Source: Nocardia acidivorans NBRC 108247
GTDB taxonomy: Bacteria > Actinomycetota > Actinomycetes > Mycobacteriales > Mycobacteriaceae
NCBI RefSeq assembly: GCF_001625085.1
Contig: NZ_BDAW01000061.1
Coordinates: 1 to 53,593 of the forward strand
Length of the DNA stretch: 53,593 nucleotides
Direction of reading: 5' to 3'
Part shown: in pieces, positions 27,272 through 35,092 of the stretch
Layout of the letters: the number at the start of each line of letters is the position of its first letter
How positions within the stretch are numbered: the first letter of the stretch is position 1
The notes under the pieces: model-generated
The model's database searches: none
What the model saw: only the letters and a program-made list of their open reading frames with translations
Told to the model about the DNA's origin: nothing
Position numbers and translations under genes: made by a program

Positions 27272-27610
27272 TCAGTGCGCGGCGTCCCGGCTTGCCGCGT
27301 CCAGGAGGGAGTCCAGCAGGCCTGGGAAGCGGTGGTCGAGGTCTTCGCGGCGCAGCGGTATGGGCCTGGCCACCGCCCGGCGACTGCTGGACGAGGGCGC
27401 GGCGGTCGTCATCACCGGCCGAAATCCGGGCTGCCGCAGCCGCTTCCACCCTCGCGGCCCGGGTGGGTACCGCCGAGGAGGTCGCGGCGGCCGTGGCATT
27501 CCTGACCTCGGGGAAGGCGGCCTATATCCGAGTCCTACCCGGTCGACAATGCCCAGGACCTGCTGATCGACGGCGGCATGACCACCGCCACCGCCGCACA
27601 ACAGCTCTGA
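27272..27610. pseudogene. Wreckage of an SDR gene (+) and of an unknown gene (-)
   Basis: On the plus strand from about 27354, GMGLATARRLLDEGAAVVIT is the NAD-binding start of a short-chain dehydrogenase. After a frame change, LAARVGTAEEVAAAVAFLTS appears, and after another, QDLLIDGGMTTATAAQQL runs to a TGA at 27608-27610. The middle ~150 residues with the catalytic YxxxK are gone. Immediately left, the minus strand carries a C-terminal fragment, REDLDHRFPGLLDSLLDAAS, ending at 27272, of unknown family. A deletion appears to have fused the ends of two genes, followed by frameshifts. No intact product is possible. Confidence 0.75.
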
Positions 27611-27615
27611 CGCGA

Positions 27616-28380
27616 TCAGAGCCCGGGGCGCAGCAGGTAGATGTCCATGATCCAGCCCTTGGCTTCCCGCAACGCGGCGCGGCGACGGATGATGCGGGAC
27701 TCCACGATGCGCAGCGGGCCCTCGATGATCGCCTCATCGGGCATGCCCAGATACGCACCCCACCAGATGTGGACGTCATCACCCGGCACCTGTGTGAAGG
27801 AACAGTCGCCGTCCAACATCACCAGCGTGGATTGCCCTGCGGCCAAACCCTCTTCGCGCAGTCGGCGACCGGTGGTGATGTGCACCGGCTCACCGATCTC
27901 GTGCAGCACCATGCGATGCGCGGCGGCGAGCGCCTGCACACTGGTGATGCCCGGAATCACCTCGTAGTCGAAGGTGACGCGCCCGCGCTCGAGCACGCGT
28001 TCGACCACCCGCAGCGTGCTGTCGTACAGCGCGGGATCACCCCACACCAGAATCGCGCCCACGCCTTCGGTTTCCGCGAACGCCTGCTCCAGCAGGGCCG
28101 CACGCGCCTCATGCCAATCCTGCACGACACCCCGGTACGCGGCATCGGCCCCGGTGGCCGGGACGCTCCGATCGCGCGGCGGATCGAGCACCTCGACCAC
28201 CCGGTGCGGCTGGTCGACATGCTCGGCCAGGATCCGCGCGCGGACATCGACGAGCTCCTGCTTCTCGGCGCCCTTGCCGATCAGGAAGAACACATCGGTC
28301 CGGCGCATGGCCTTGACGGCCTGCACCGTCACCTGATCCGGATCACCGGCACCGATTCCGATCACAGAGAGCATGCGCAC
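27616..28380 (-). CDS. cobF: Precorrin-6A synthase (deacetylating)
   Basis: This 254-residue SAM-dependent methyltransferase belongs to the cobalamin-pathway tetrapyrrole methylases. CobF methylates precorrin-5 at C-1 with loss of acetate in the aerobic route to B12. SVIGIGAGDPDQVTVQAVKA is the first tetrapyrrole methylase motif; VWGDPALYDSTLRV and EVIPGITSVQALAAAH are the later ones. HEIGEPVHITTGRRLREEG is characteristic of CobF. No other cob gene is in the window. The GTG at 28380 is used for similarity with homologues; an ATG lies two codons in at 28374. It is divergent from thyA with about 70 bases between the starts. Confidence 0.9.
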   Translation of the reverse strand: MRMLSVIGIGAGDPDQVTVQAVKAMRRTDVFFLIGKGAEKQELVDVRARILAEHVDQPHRVVEVLDPPRDRSVPATGADAAYRGVVQDWHEARAALLEQAFAETEGVGAILVWGDPALYDSTLRVVERVLERGRVTFDYEVIPGITSVQALAAAHRMVLHEIGEPVHITTGRRLREEGLAAGQSTLVMLDGDCSFTQVPGDDVHIWWGAYLGMPDEAIIEGPLRIVESRIIRRRAALREAKGWIMDIYLLRPGL

Positions 28381-28448
28381 AGCGCCACAGCATGCCAGGC
28401 CGGAAGGGTGTCGCGGCGCGGGGCGGCGGGTGCGTAAGCTTGCCAGGC

Positions 28449-29282
28449 GTGGACACCGCCCCTCGAGACCCCCAGAGCCAGGCCCCGCGCGACACTCAGT
28501 ACGAGGATCTGCTGAGGCTGGTGCTGGAGTCGGGCACCCCGAAGGCGGATCGCACGGGGACCGGCACCCGCAGCATCTTCGGACATCAGCTGCGCTATGA
28601 CCTCTCGCAGGGGTTTCCGCTGATCACCACCAAGAAGGTGCATCTCAAGTCGATCGTCTACGAGTTGCTGTGGTTCCTGCGCGGCGATTCGAACGTGAAA
28701 TGGCTGCGGGACCACGGGGTCACCATCTGGGACGAATGGGCCGACGCCGACGGCGATCTGGGTCCGGTCTACGGCGTACAGTGGCGGTCCTGGCCGGCAC
28801 CCGACGGCACCCATATCGATCAGATCTCACAGGTGCTGCAGACGCTGCGCACCGATCCCGATTCGCGCCGGATGATCGTGTCCGCCTGGAATGTGGCCGA
28901 ATTGAATCGGATGGCGCTCGCACCGTGCCATGCCTTCTTCCAGTTCTATGTGGCGGACGGCAAACTCTCCTGCCAGCTGTATCAGCGCAGCGCGGATCTG
29001 TTTCTGGGCGTGCCGTTCAATATCGCGAGCTATGCGCTGCTGACGCAGATGGTCGCGCAGCAGACCGAGCTACTGCCCGGCGATTTCATCTGGACCGGTG
29101 GCGATGTGCATATCTACGACAATCACGTGGCGCAGGTGCGCGAACAGTTGACCCGCGAGCCGTACCCGTTCCCGACGCTGAATCTGCGGCCCGCCCCAAC
29201 GCTCTTCGATTACGCGTACGAGGATGTGGAAATCCAGGATTACCAGCATCATCCGGCGATCAAGGCCGCGGTGGCCGTATGA
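28449..29282 (+). CDS. thyA: Thymidylate synthase
   Basis: ThyA methylates dUMP to dTMP using methylene-tetrahydrofolate, yielding dihydrofolate. The 277-residue sequence is close to mycobacterial ThyA: QYEDLLRLVLESGTPKADRT, the catalytic cysteine in MALAPCHAFFQFYVADG, LYQRSADLFLGVPFNIASYA and IWTGGDVHIYDNH. The frame is open to 28392, but the GTG at 28449 brings the N-terminus near family length. About ten residues still precede the usual start. The stop overlaps the dfrA start codon by four bases, so DHFR that recycles the dihydrofolate is translated from the same message. Confidence 0.95.
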   Translation: MDTAPRDPQSQAPRDTQYEDLLRLVLESGTPKADRTGTGTRSIFGHQLRYDLSQGFPLITTKKVHLKSIVYELLWFLRGDSNVKWLRDHGVTIWDEWADADGDLGPVYGVQWRSWPAPDGTHIDQISQVLQTLRTDPDSRRMIVSAWNVAELNRMALAPCHAFFQFYVADGKLSCQLYQRSADLFLGVPFNIASYALLTQMVAQQTELLPGDFIWTGGDVHIYDNHVAQVREQLTREPYPFPTLNLRPAPTLFDYAYEDVEIQDYQHHPAIKAAVAV

Positions 29283-29791
29283 GAACCATCGGGCTGATCT
29301 GGGCCCAGACCCCGGACGGGGTGATCGGTTTGGACAATGCCATTCCCTGGCGCGTTCCGGAGGATATGGCGCATTTCAAAGAGGTCACCTGGGGTCATCC
29401 GGTGGTGATGGGCAGGCGCACCTGGGATTCGCTGCCCGCGCGTTTCCGTCCCCTGGAGGGCCGTCGCAATATCGTGGTGACCCGGCAGGCGGACTGGTCC
29501 GCCGCGGGGGCGGAGCGGGCGGGCTCGGTCGAGGAGGCGCTCGAACTCAGCGGCCCCGGAACGGTCTGGGTCGCGGGCGGCGGCGAGATCTACCGTGCCG
29601 CAATGCCGTTCGCCACCGAGTTGATGGTCACCGAGGTGGACTCCGATATCGCCGGTGATTGCTACGCCGCGCCCATCGGCCCGGAGTGGGTCGCCGATGC
29701 GGCCCCGTGGCGAGAGTCCGCCAAGGGCCTGCGTTTCCGCTTCCGCCGTTATCTCCGCGAATCCGATAACGCGATGATTCCACTCCAGTAA
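29279..29791 (+). CDS. dfrA: Dihydrofolate reductase
   Basis: This 170-residue NADPH-dependent reductase regenerates tetrahydrofolate from the dihydrofolate made by ThyA. The family pattern is clear: IWAQTPDGVIGLDNAIPWRV, the acidic active-site residue in VPEDMAHF, VVMGRRTWDSLPARFRPLEG, NIVVTRQ and WVAGGGEIYRAAMP. The ATG at 29279 lies in the ATGA overlap with the thyA stop, which fixes the start and implies translational coupling. Length and order match the thyA-dfrA pair of other mycolic-acid actinobacteria. Confidence 0.95.
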   Translation: MRTIGLIWAQTPDGVIGLDNAIPWRVPEDMAHFKEVTWGHPVVMGRRTWDSLPARFRPLEGRRNIVVTRQADWSAAGAERAGSVEEALELSGPGTVWVAGGGEIYRAAMPFATELMVTEVDSDIAGDCYAAPIGPEWVADAAPWRESAKGLRFRFRRYLRESDNAMIPLQ

Positions 29792-29874
29792 TTCCTGTGC
29801 ACGAACGGCCCAATCTGCCGGTCGCCCGGTGAGTAGTCCGGCATACTCACGGATACTCCGGCGAAAGGCAGTCC

Positions 29875-30201
29875 ATGGACAAGAAGTCGTTGACCGCGGT
29901 CGCCCGCCAGCAGCTCAAGCTGGCCGCGACCGCATCGAGCGGACGTAGTTCGCTCACCATCTACGGCGGTCACGCGCACAGCCTGCGCCAGACGGTGATC
30001 GCCATGACCGCGGGGCAGTCCCTCGCCGAGCACGAGAATCCGGGCGAGGCCACCATGGTGGTGCTCAGTGGTGTGCTGGCCCTCATCAGCGGCACCAATG
30101 AATGGAAGGGATCCGCCGGTGACCTGCTGGTGATCCCGAACGCGCGGCACAGTGTGAAGGCCATCGACGATGTGGCCTTCCTGCTCACCGTGGCGAAATA
30201 G
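29875..30201 (+). CDS. Small cupin-domain protein
   Basis: This 108-residue single-domain cupin has the second cupin motif as GDLLVIPNARHSVKAIDD. The metal-binding first motif is weak: AEHENPGEATMVVLSGVLAL keeps one histidine and the glutamate but lacks the usual paired histidines. It may bind a metal or a small ligand; no catalytic role can be inferred. AAAGGCAG precedes the ATG at 29875. It lies between dfrA and the DyP gene on the same strand, with gaps of 83 and 57 bases, so it could be a separate unit. Confidence 0.75.
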   Translation: MDKKSLTAVARQQLKLAATASSGRSSLTIYGGHAHSLRQTVIAMTAGQSLAEHENPGEATMVVLSGVLALISGTNEWKGSAGDLLVIPNARHSVKAIDDVAFLLTVAK

Positions 30202-30258
30202 CGGACACGGGCCTACCGGCCGACCGGTCTGACCAGTGTCCGTTCTAGGCTGGAGCGC

Positions 30259-31269
30259 ATGGGTGAGCCGCAGCCGATTCTCGACCCGCTTACGCCCGCC
30301 GCGATCTTCCTCGTCGCGACCATAGACGAGGGTGGCGAGGCGGTGGTCCGCGATCTCCTCGCGGATCTGCCGGGATTACGCCGATCCGTGGGCTTCCGGA
30401 TACCCGGGGCGGGGCTCGACTGCATAGCGAGCATCGGTTCCGCCGCCTGGGATCGTCTCTTCGCGGGGGCGAAACCCGCTGAGCTGCACGAGTTTCCGTC
30501 CTACATCGGCGAGCGTCACCAGGCCCCCGCCACCCCGGGCGATCTGCTTTTCCACATCAAATCGCAGAACCAGGACGCCTGTTTCGAATTGGCGATGGCA
30601 CTGGCCGACCGCCTGTCCGGGGCGGCCACCATCGTCGATCAGACCGTCGGCTTCCGGTATTTCGAACAGCGCGATCTGCTCGGCTTCGTCGACGGCACCG
30701 AGAATCCCGAGGGCGCGCTCGCGGTCTCGGCGGCGCTGGTCGGTGACGAGGACGCCGAATTCGCCGGTGGCAGTTATGTGATCGTGCAGAAGTACCTGCA
30801 CAACCTGGGTGATTGGAAGGCGCTCTCGATCGAGGAGCAGCAGCGCGTGATCGGGCGCACCAAGCTCGACGACTTCGAGCTCTCCGATGCCGACAAGCCC
30901 GCCAATTCCCATGTCGCGGTGAACGATCAGGACGACAACGGCACCATCCTGCGCGCCAATATGCCCTTCGGCAGCGTCAAGGACGGCGAGTTCGGCACCT
31001 ACTATGTCGCGTACTCGGCCACGCCCGCGGTCACCGAGCTGATGCTCGAGCGTATGTTCCTGGGCACCGATGAGGCGGCCTACGACCGCATCCTGGATTT
31101 CTCCACGGCCGTCACCGGCACGTCGTTCTTCGCCCCGCCCCTGGGGTTCTTCGACGCACTGCCGGACGCACCCGCGCCGGCGGCCGCGCGAGTCCGGGAA
31201 TCTCCGGCAACCAATGGTGTTGTCTCCCACGATGGTTCCCTCGGAATCGGCACGTTGAAAAGGAGCTAG
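30259..31269 (+). CDS. Dye-decolourising (DyP-type) heme peroxidase, encapsulin cargo
   Basis: This 336-residue DyP peroxidase has the distal-side GFVDGTENP motif with the catalytic aspartate, the proximal heme-ligand histidine in ANSHVAVND, and the arginine/phenylalanine region ILRANMPFG. It oxidises bulky substrates with hydrogen peroxide. The C-terminus is a flexible, Pro/Ala-rich linker of about 30 residues ending in DGSLGIGTLKRS, which closely matches the encapsulin targeting peptide DGSLGIGSLKGS of actinobacterial DyPs. The shell gene starts three bases after its stop. The start at 30259 has GGAG four bases upstream. It acts inside the nanocompartment. Confidence 0.95.
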   Translation: MGEPQPILDPLTPAAIFLVATIDEGGEAVVRDLLADLPGLRRSVGFRIPGAGLDCIASIGSAAWDRLFAGAKPAELHEFPSYIGERHQAPATPGDLLFHIKSQNQDACFELAMALADRLSGAATIVDQTVGFRYFEQRDLLGFVDGTENPEGALAVSAALVGDEDAEFAGGSYVIVQKYLHNLGDWKALSIEEQQRVIGRTKLDDFELSDADKPANSHVAVNDQDDNGTILRANMPFGSVKDGEFGTYYVAYSATPAVTELMLERMFLGTDEAAYDRILDFSTAVTGTSFFAPPLGFFDALPDAPAPAAARVRESPATNGVVSHDGSLGIGTLKRS

Positions 31270-31272
31270 AGC

Positions 31273-32070
31273 ATGAACAACCTGCACCGGGAACTCGCGC
31301 CGATCACCTCCGCCGCCTGGACGGCGATCGAGGAGGAGGCGACCCGAACCTTCAAGCGGCACATCGCCGGTCGGCGCGTGGTCGATGTCTCCGGACCGCA
31401 CGGCGCGGACTACTCCGCGGTGGGCGCGGGCCGCACCGCCCCCATCGCCGCACCCGCCGAGGGGGTACAGGCGCGCCAGCGCGTGGTGGTGCCGCTGGTG
31501 GAACTGCGAGTGCCGTTCACCCTGTCCCGCGATGAGCTCGACAATGTGGAGCGCGGGGCCAAGGACACCGATCTGGACGCGGTGAAGGAGGCGGCCAAGA
31601 AGGTCGCGTTCGCCGAGGATCGGGCCCTGTTCGAGGGATATCCGGCCGCCGGGATCGTCGGCATCCGCGCGAGCACCTCGTGCGAACCGGTGAAGCTGCC
31701 GGGCGATCCGAAGCTGGCTCCCGAGGCGGTCACCCAGGCCCTGAGCAAGCTGCGCCTGGCGGGCGTGGACGGACCGTATTCGGTCCTGCTCTCGGCCGAT
31801 CTGTACACCGCGGTCAGCGAGACCTCCGATCACGGGCATCCGATCCGCACCCATATCGAACGACTGATCGACGGCGAGATCATCTGGGCCCCGGCCATCG
31901 ACGGCGCGTTCGTCCTGTCCACCCGCGGTGGGGATTTCGATCTGCGGATCGGTCAGGACCTGTCCATCGGATACCTCTCGCACGATGCCGAATCGGTCCA
32001 GCTGTACTTCCAGGAATCGCTCACCTTCCTGGTCTACACCGCCGAGGCGGCCGTCGCCCTGGAGGCGTGA
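31273..32070 (+). CDS. Family 1 encapsulin shell protein
   Basis: This 265-residue HK97-fold shell protein assembles into an icosahedral nanocompartment that encloses the DyP peroxidase. The start MNNLHRELAPITSAAWTAIE, the FKRHIAGRRVVDVSGPHGAD segment, and the C-terminal YTAEAAVALEA are characteristic of Linocin M18/encapsulins; length is normal. AGGAG at 31261-31265 is its ribosome site and lies inside the last codons of the DyP cargo peptide, so the two genes are translated from one message. The assembly is expected to protect against oxidative stress. Confidence 0.95.
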   Translation: MNNLHRELAPITSAAWTAIEEEATRTFKRHIAGRRVVDVSGPHGADYSAVGAGRTAPIAAPAEGVQARQRVVVPLVELRVPFTLSRDELDNVERGAKDTDLDAVKEAAKKVAFAEDRALFEGYPAAGIVGIRASTSCEPVKLPGDPKLAPEAVTQALSKLRLAGVDGPYSVLLSADLYTAVSETSDHGHPIRTHIERLIDGEIIWAPAIDGAFVLSTRGGDFDLRIGQDLSIGYLSHDAESVQLYFQESLTFLVYTAEAAVALEA

Positions 32071-32095
32071 GAGCCGAGTGGAGCAGTGCCTTCCG

Positions 32096-32127
32096 CTGTG
32101 CTTGCGGGTACGGTGACCGCAGCACAG
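32096..32127 (+). terminator. Hairpin after the encapsulin gene
   Basis: CTGTGCTTGCGG (32096-32107) pairs with CCGCAGCACAG (32117-32127) around a 9-base loop, with one bulged T. It lies 26 bases after the encapsulin stop. There is no U tract. A terminator or processing hairpin separating the DyP-encapsulin pair from the next gene is likely. Confidence 0.4.
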
Positions 32128-32161
32128 AGGCGGGAGGCGATTGTTCGATGGTGTGCGCGGA

Positions 32162-32707
32162 ATGACCATGGTGCGGGCCGGTGTGGTGCCGGGGCGGCGG
32201 GCAGCCTGGTACGGCGCGGCCGGGGTGGTGGTGACGGCCGCGATCTGCGGTGGCATCGTCGGTGTTTTCGGGGTGAATCGGATCTTCACCGGATTGCTGC
32301 TGGGGATCGCGGCGGGGATCGCGCTGCTGTTTCTGCTCTTCGGCCTCGACGGCGTGGTGCTGACCGAGCAGGCGATTGTGCGGCGAACCCCCTGGGGTGC
32401 CGAGACTCTCGCCTGGGATCGGGTGGTGGCCGGTCGATTCGCGCTCGACGAGCACGCCCGCTGGTCGCTGGCACTGGATCTCAACGGCGGCGACGAGCCG
32501 CACGGGGAACTGGTACTGCTGTCCATCCCACCGGTGGTCAAACCCATCGCCAACGCCTACGACATGCGTAAACGCGAGCAGGTCAATGAGATTCGCGGCA
32601 TGCTGCGCGGTAAGCGCATCCCGGTGACGGTGCTCCCGGAGATCGCGGACGCGCTGACCCGGCACTGGCGGCTGGCCCCGCCCACGCACGGCGACACCGC
32701 TCGGTAG
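32162..32707 (+). CDS. Small membrane protein with a PH-like domain
   Basis: This 181-residue protein has two transmembrane helices near the N-terminus (WYGAAGVVVTAAICGGIVGV and GLLLGIAAGIALLFLLFG). They are followed by DGVVLTEQAIVRRTPWGAET and LAWDRVVAGRFALDE, which resemble the start of a bacterial PH domain anchored by paired helices. A Lys/Arg-rich cytosolic tail follows. The function is unknown. The start is uncertain: the ATG at 32162 is used, while an in-frame TTG at 32141 lies just after GGGAGG. The frame ends 10 bases before the Nudix gene. Confidence 0.65.
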   Translation: MTMVRAGVVPGRRAAWYGAAGVVVTAAICGGIVGVFGVNRIFTGLLLGIAAGIALLFLLFGLDGVVLTEQAIVRRTPWGAETLAWDRVVAGRFALDEHARWSLALDLNGGDEPHGELVLLSIPPVVKPIANAYDMRKREQVNEIRGMLRGKRIPVTVLPEIADALTRHWRLAPPTHGDTAR

Positions 32708-32717
32708 GGTCGAGGCC

Positions 32718-33116
32718 GTGATTCGCACCGCGGCTCTGGCACATATCCGGGATCGTCGCCTGTTGCAGACCAGGTCCACCGGCAAGGATGTCTTCTATAT
32801 GGCGGGTGGCAAAATCGATCCGGGCGAGACCCCGGTGTCGGCGCTGCACCGCGAGATTCACGAAGAGCTGGGCGTCGCCACCGTCGACGTGGCCGAACTC
32901 GGCGTCTTCGAGGCGCAGGCGTACGGGCACACGCCCGGCACCCGGCTGCATATGACCTGTTTCCTCGGTGAGCTCGCCGACGAGCCGCGCGCCAGCGGTG
33001 AGATCGCCGAACTGCGCTGGTTCACCCTCGCCGAATATCAGGCCATGGAGCATGTGGCCCCGGGCTCACTCCTGGTCTTTCAGCGGCTGCACGCCCTAGG
33101 CCTGATCGACGCCTGA
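32718..33116 (+). CDS. Nudix hydrolase
   Basis: This 132-residue protein has a perfect Nudix box, G(x5)E(x7)REUxEExGU. It reads GGKIDPGETPVSALHREI followed by HEELGV, and binds the catalytic divalent metal. It would cleave a nucleoside diphosphate linked to another moiety, for example an oxidised nucleotide. The substrate is not evident. The start is a GTG at 32718, ten bases after the upstream gene, so the two are probably co-transcribed. Its last 21 bases overlap the 3' end of the convergent drug-exporter gene. Confidence 0.88.
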   Translation: MIRTAALAHIRDRRLLQTRSTGKDVFYMAGGKIDPGETPVSALHREIHEELGVATVDVAELGVFEAQAYGHTPGTRLHMTCFLGELADEPRASGEIAELRWFTLAEYQAMEHVAPGSLLVFQRLHALGLIDA

Positions 33117-34742
33117 CCCGCCGTCCGCGGCATCGACGGCGGTCGGCGCGTCCGCCGCGCGGGAGGGAATCCGGGTGGCCGCGGCCAGACCGGCCAACAG
33201 GAAGAGGGCGGCCGCGAGCAGTGTGGTGCGGGTGGCATCGGTGAAAGCGCGGCAGAGCGCGTCCAGCACCGCCGCCGCCCCCTCGTGATCGCGAACGCCG
33301 GAGATGGCCCCTCCCGCGGATTCCCGGGTGGCGGTGGCGAGGGTGTCGGCCGCGCCCGCGGGCAGATCCTTCACCTCGTCCAGGCGGCGCGGCAGATCAT
33401 GTCCGAGCGCCACCGAGAGCAGGGCGCCGACCAGTGCGATGCCGAAGGCCGAACCGACCTGCCGCACCGTGCTCTGAATGGCCGAGCCCTGGCCCGAATT
33501 CGCCGGTGGCACATCGGCGAGCACCGTTCCGGTCAATTGCGCCGAGGCCAAGCCCAGGCCGATGCCATAGACGATGAGCAGCACCGCCAGCCACCAGCCG
33601 GAGATGTGCGGGGTGACGAACAGCGCCACCAGCGCGATGGCGATGGCCTCCAGGGCCAGGCCGATCTGCACCACCCGCACCGGTCCGATCCCGCGCACGA
33701 TGCCCTCGGCGATTCCGGCGGCGCAGAAAGCGCCCAGCGCCATTGCCGCGAGCACGTAACCCGCACCGAGCGTGGACAATCCGAGCACATTCACCATGAA
33801 CAGCGGCAGCACGAACAACAGCCCGAATTCACCGAGCGCCACCGCGAACGCGGTGATATTGCCCCAGCGGAAACTCGGTATGCGGAACAGTTTCGGATCC
33901 AGCAGCGCCGAGCGCCCGATCAGATTTCGATGCGTCTCCCAGCGAATGAACAGCACCAGCGCCACCACACCCAGTGCGAGGAATACCGGAATGGGTGAGA
34001 CCCAGGCGTTCTCGGACCAGCGCAAGCCCGCGATCGGGAACTCCCGCAGCGGTTTCCACCAGCCGTAGGTCTGTCCTTCGATGAGCGCGAATACCAGGAG
34101 CGCGAAACCGGCCGCGCTGAGCAGGAATCCGTCCACATCGAGTCCGGGCGCGGCCTTTCCCATCCGCGTCTCGGGCACGAACAGGAACAGTCCGATCAGC
34201 ACGAGCACCCCGAGCGGGATATTGACCAGGAAGATCCACGGCCAGGTGTAGCTGGTGGTGAGCCAACCGCCGAGCAGCGGTCCGATGGCCGCCACGCCGG
34301 AGATGACCGACCCCCATACCGCGAAGGCGATGACCCGGTCCCGGCCCCGGAACAGGGCGTTCATGGTGGCCAGCGTGCCCGGCATCACCCCGGCAGCGCC
34401 GATGCCCTGCACGATCCGCCCCCACAGCAGCGGCCACGCGCCGGTCGCGGAGGCGGCGAGCACACTGCCCGCCAGGAAGACCAGCACGCCCAGGGCGAAC
34501 AGATTGCGCCGCCCGAATCGGTCGCCGAGGCGTCCGCTGGTGATCAGCAGCGCGGCCAGCACCACCGCGTAGATACTGGTAACCCATTGCGCCTGAGTGA
34601 AATTCAGGCTCAACTGGTCGATGATGACCGGTAGCGAGACCGAGACGATGGTGCCGTCCAGCACCACCATGGAGAGCCCGAGCGCCAGCACTCCGAGCGT
34701 GAGCCATTTCTTGCGACCCAGATCCAGCTGCTCTTCTGTCAT
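33096..34742 (-). CDS. DHA2-family MFS drug exporter
   Basis: This 548-residue membrane protein of the EmrB/QacA drug:H+ antiporter family has about 14 hydrophobic segments. Visible motifs are LDGTIVSVSLPVI in helix 1 (motif D1), GRLGDRFGRRNLFALGV after helix 2 (motif A) and GIGAAGVMPGTLATMNALF near the central antiporter motif. The start at 34742 (MTEEQLDLGRKKWLT) has CAGGAG seven bases upstream; an upstream in-frame extension to 34823 is rejected. It would export toxic organic compounds. It is monocistronic and divergent from the TerD-like gene. Confidence 0.9.
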   Translation of the reverse strand: MTEEQLDLGRKKWLTLGVLALGLSMVVLDGTIVSVSLPVIIDQLSLNFTQAQWVTSIYAVVLAALLITSGRLGDRFGRRNLFALGVLVFLAGSVLAASATGAWPLLWGRIVQGIGAAGVMPGTLATMNALFRGRDRVIAFAVWGSVISGVAAIGPLLGGWLTTSYTWPWIFLVNIPLGVLVLIGLFLFVPETRMGKAAPGLDVDGFLLSAAGFALLVFALIEGQTYGWWKPLREFPIAGLRWSENAWVSPIPVFLALGVVALVLFIRWETHRNLIGRSALLDPKLFRIPSFRWGNITAFAVALGEFGLLFVLPLFMVNVLGLSTLGAGYVLAAMALGAFCAAGIAEGIVRGIGPVRVVQIGLALEAIAIALVALFVTPHISGWWLAVLLIVYGIGLGLASAQLTGTVLADVPPANSGQGSAIQSTVRQVGSAFGIALVGALLSVALGHDLPRRLDEVKDLPAGAADTLATATRESAGGAISGVRDHEGAAAVLDALCRAFTDATRTTLLAAALFLLAGLAAATRIPSRAADAPTAVDAADGGSGVDQA

Positions 34743-35092
34743 CCGTCGCTCCTGCCGCGCATGGGACAGCCGTCCGAAATAATCGGTTACTCGCAGTAGC
34801 CACACAGGTGCGGTTGGCCGCACACAAGTGTATGTGCAACCCCTTGGACATCAGCCCAAGGTGACGAGACGGTTACCTGAATGGAGAGAACATCCAGCTC
34901 TTGGCCATATTTCCACTCGGTTGACCTCTCGGCCGTAAGGCGCGGCGCGCGACCTGTCATTCAGTGCTGATTGTTTGCCCTCATGTTAAGGGGCCGACAG
35001 CACCTCCGAGCGGCGCGGTCGATCCCGGCCGGATCGCCCGGACCGAACCGGGACAGCCGATGTCCGAATCGGATACGTTTGAGGGCGTGTCG
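34743..35092. promoter_or_regulatory. Divergent intergenic region, exporter versus TerD-like gene
   Basis: The 350 bases hold the promoters of both genes. Two inverted repeats are visible: GGTTACT-CGC-AGTAGCC at 34785-34801, with one mismatch and 43 bases upstream of the exporter start, and CCTTGG-N8-CCAAGG at 34842-34861. The first is placed where a repressor of the exporter could bind. No regulator gene lies next to it. These are candidate operators only. Confidence 0.35.

Noticed and set aside
28670..29278. N-terminal extension of the DHFR frame across thyA
   Set aside because: The frame is open but antisense to no signal and out of frame with certain ThyA coding sequence; the ATGA overlap at 29279 is the natural start.
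30202..30242. Inverted repeat CGGACAC...GTGTCCG upstream of the DyP gene as an operator
   Set aside because: The arms are only 7 bp and 27 bases apart, and no matching promoter elements were found; this is likely by chance in high-GC DNA.
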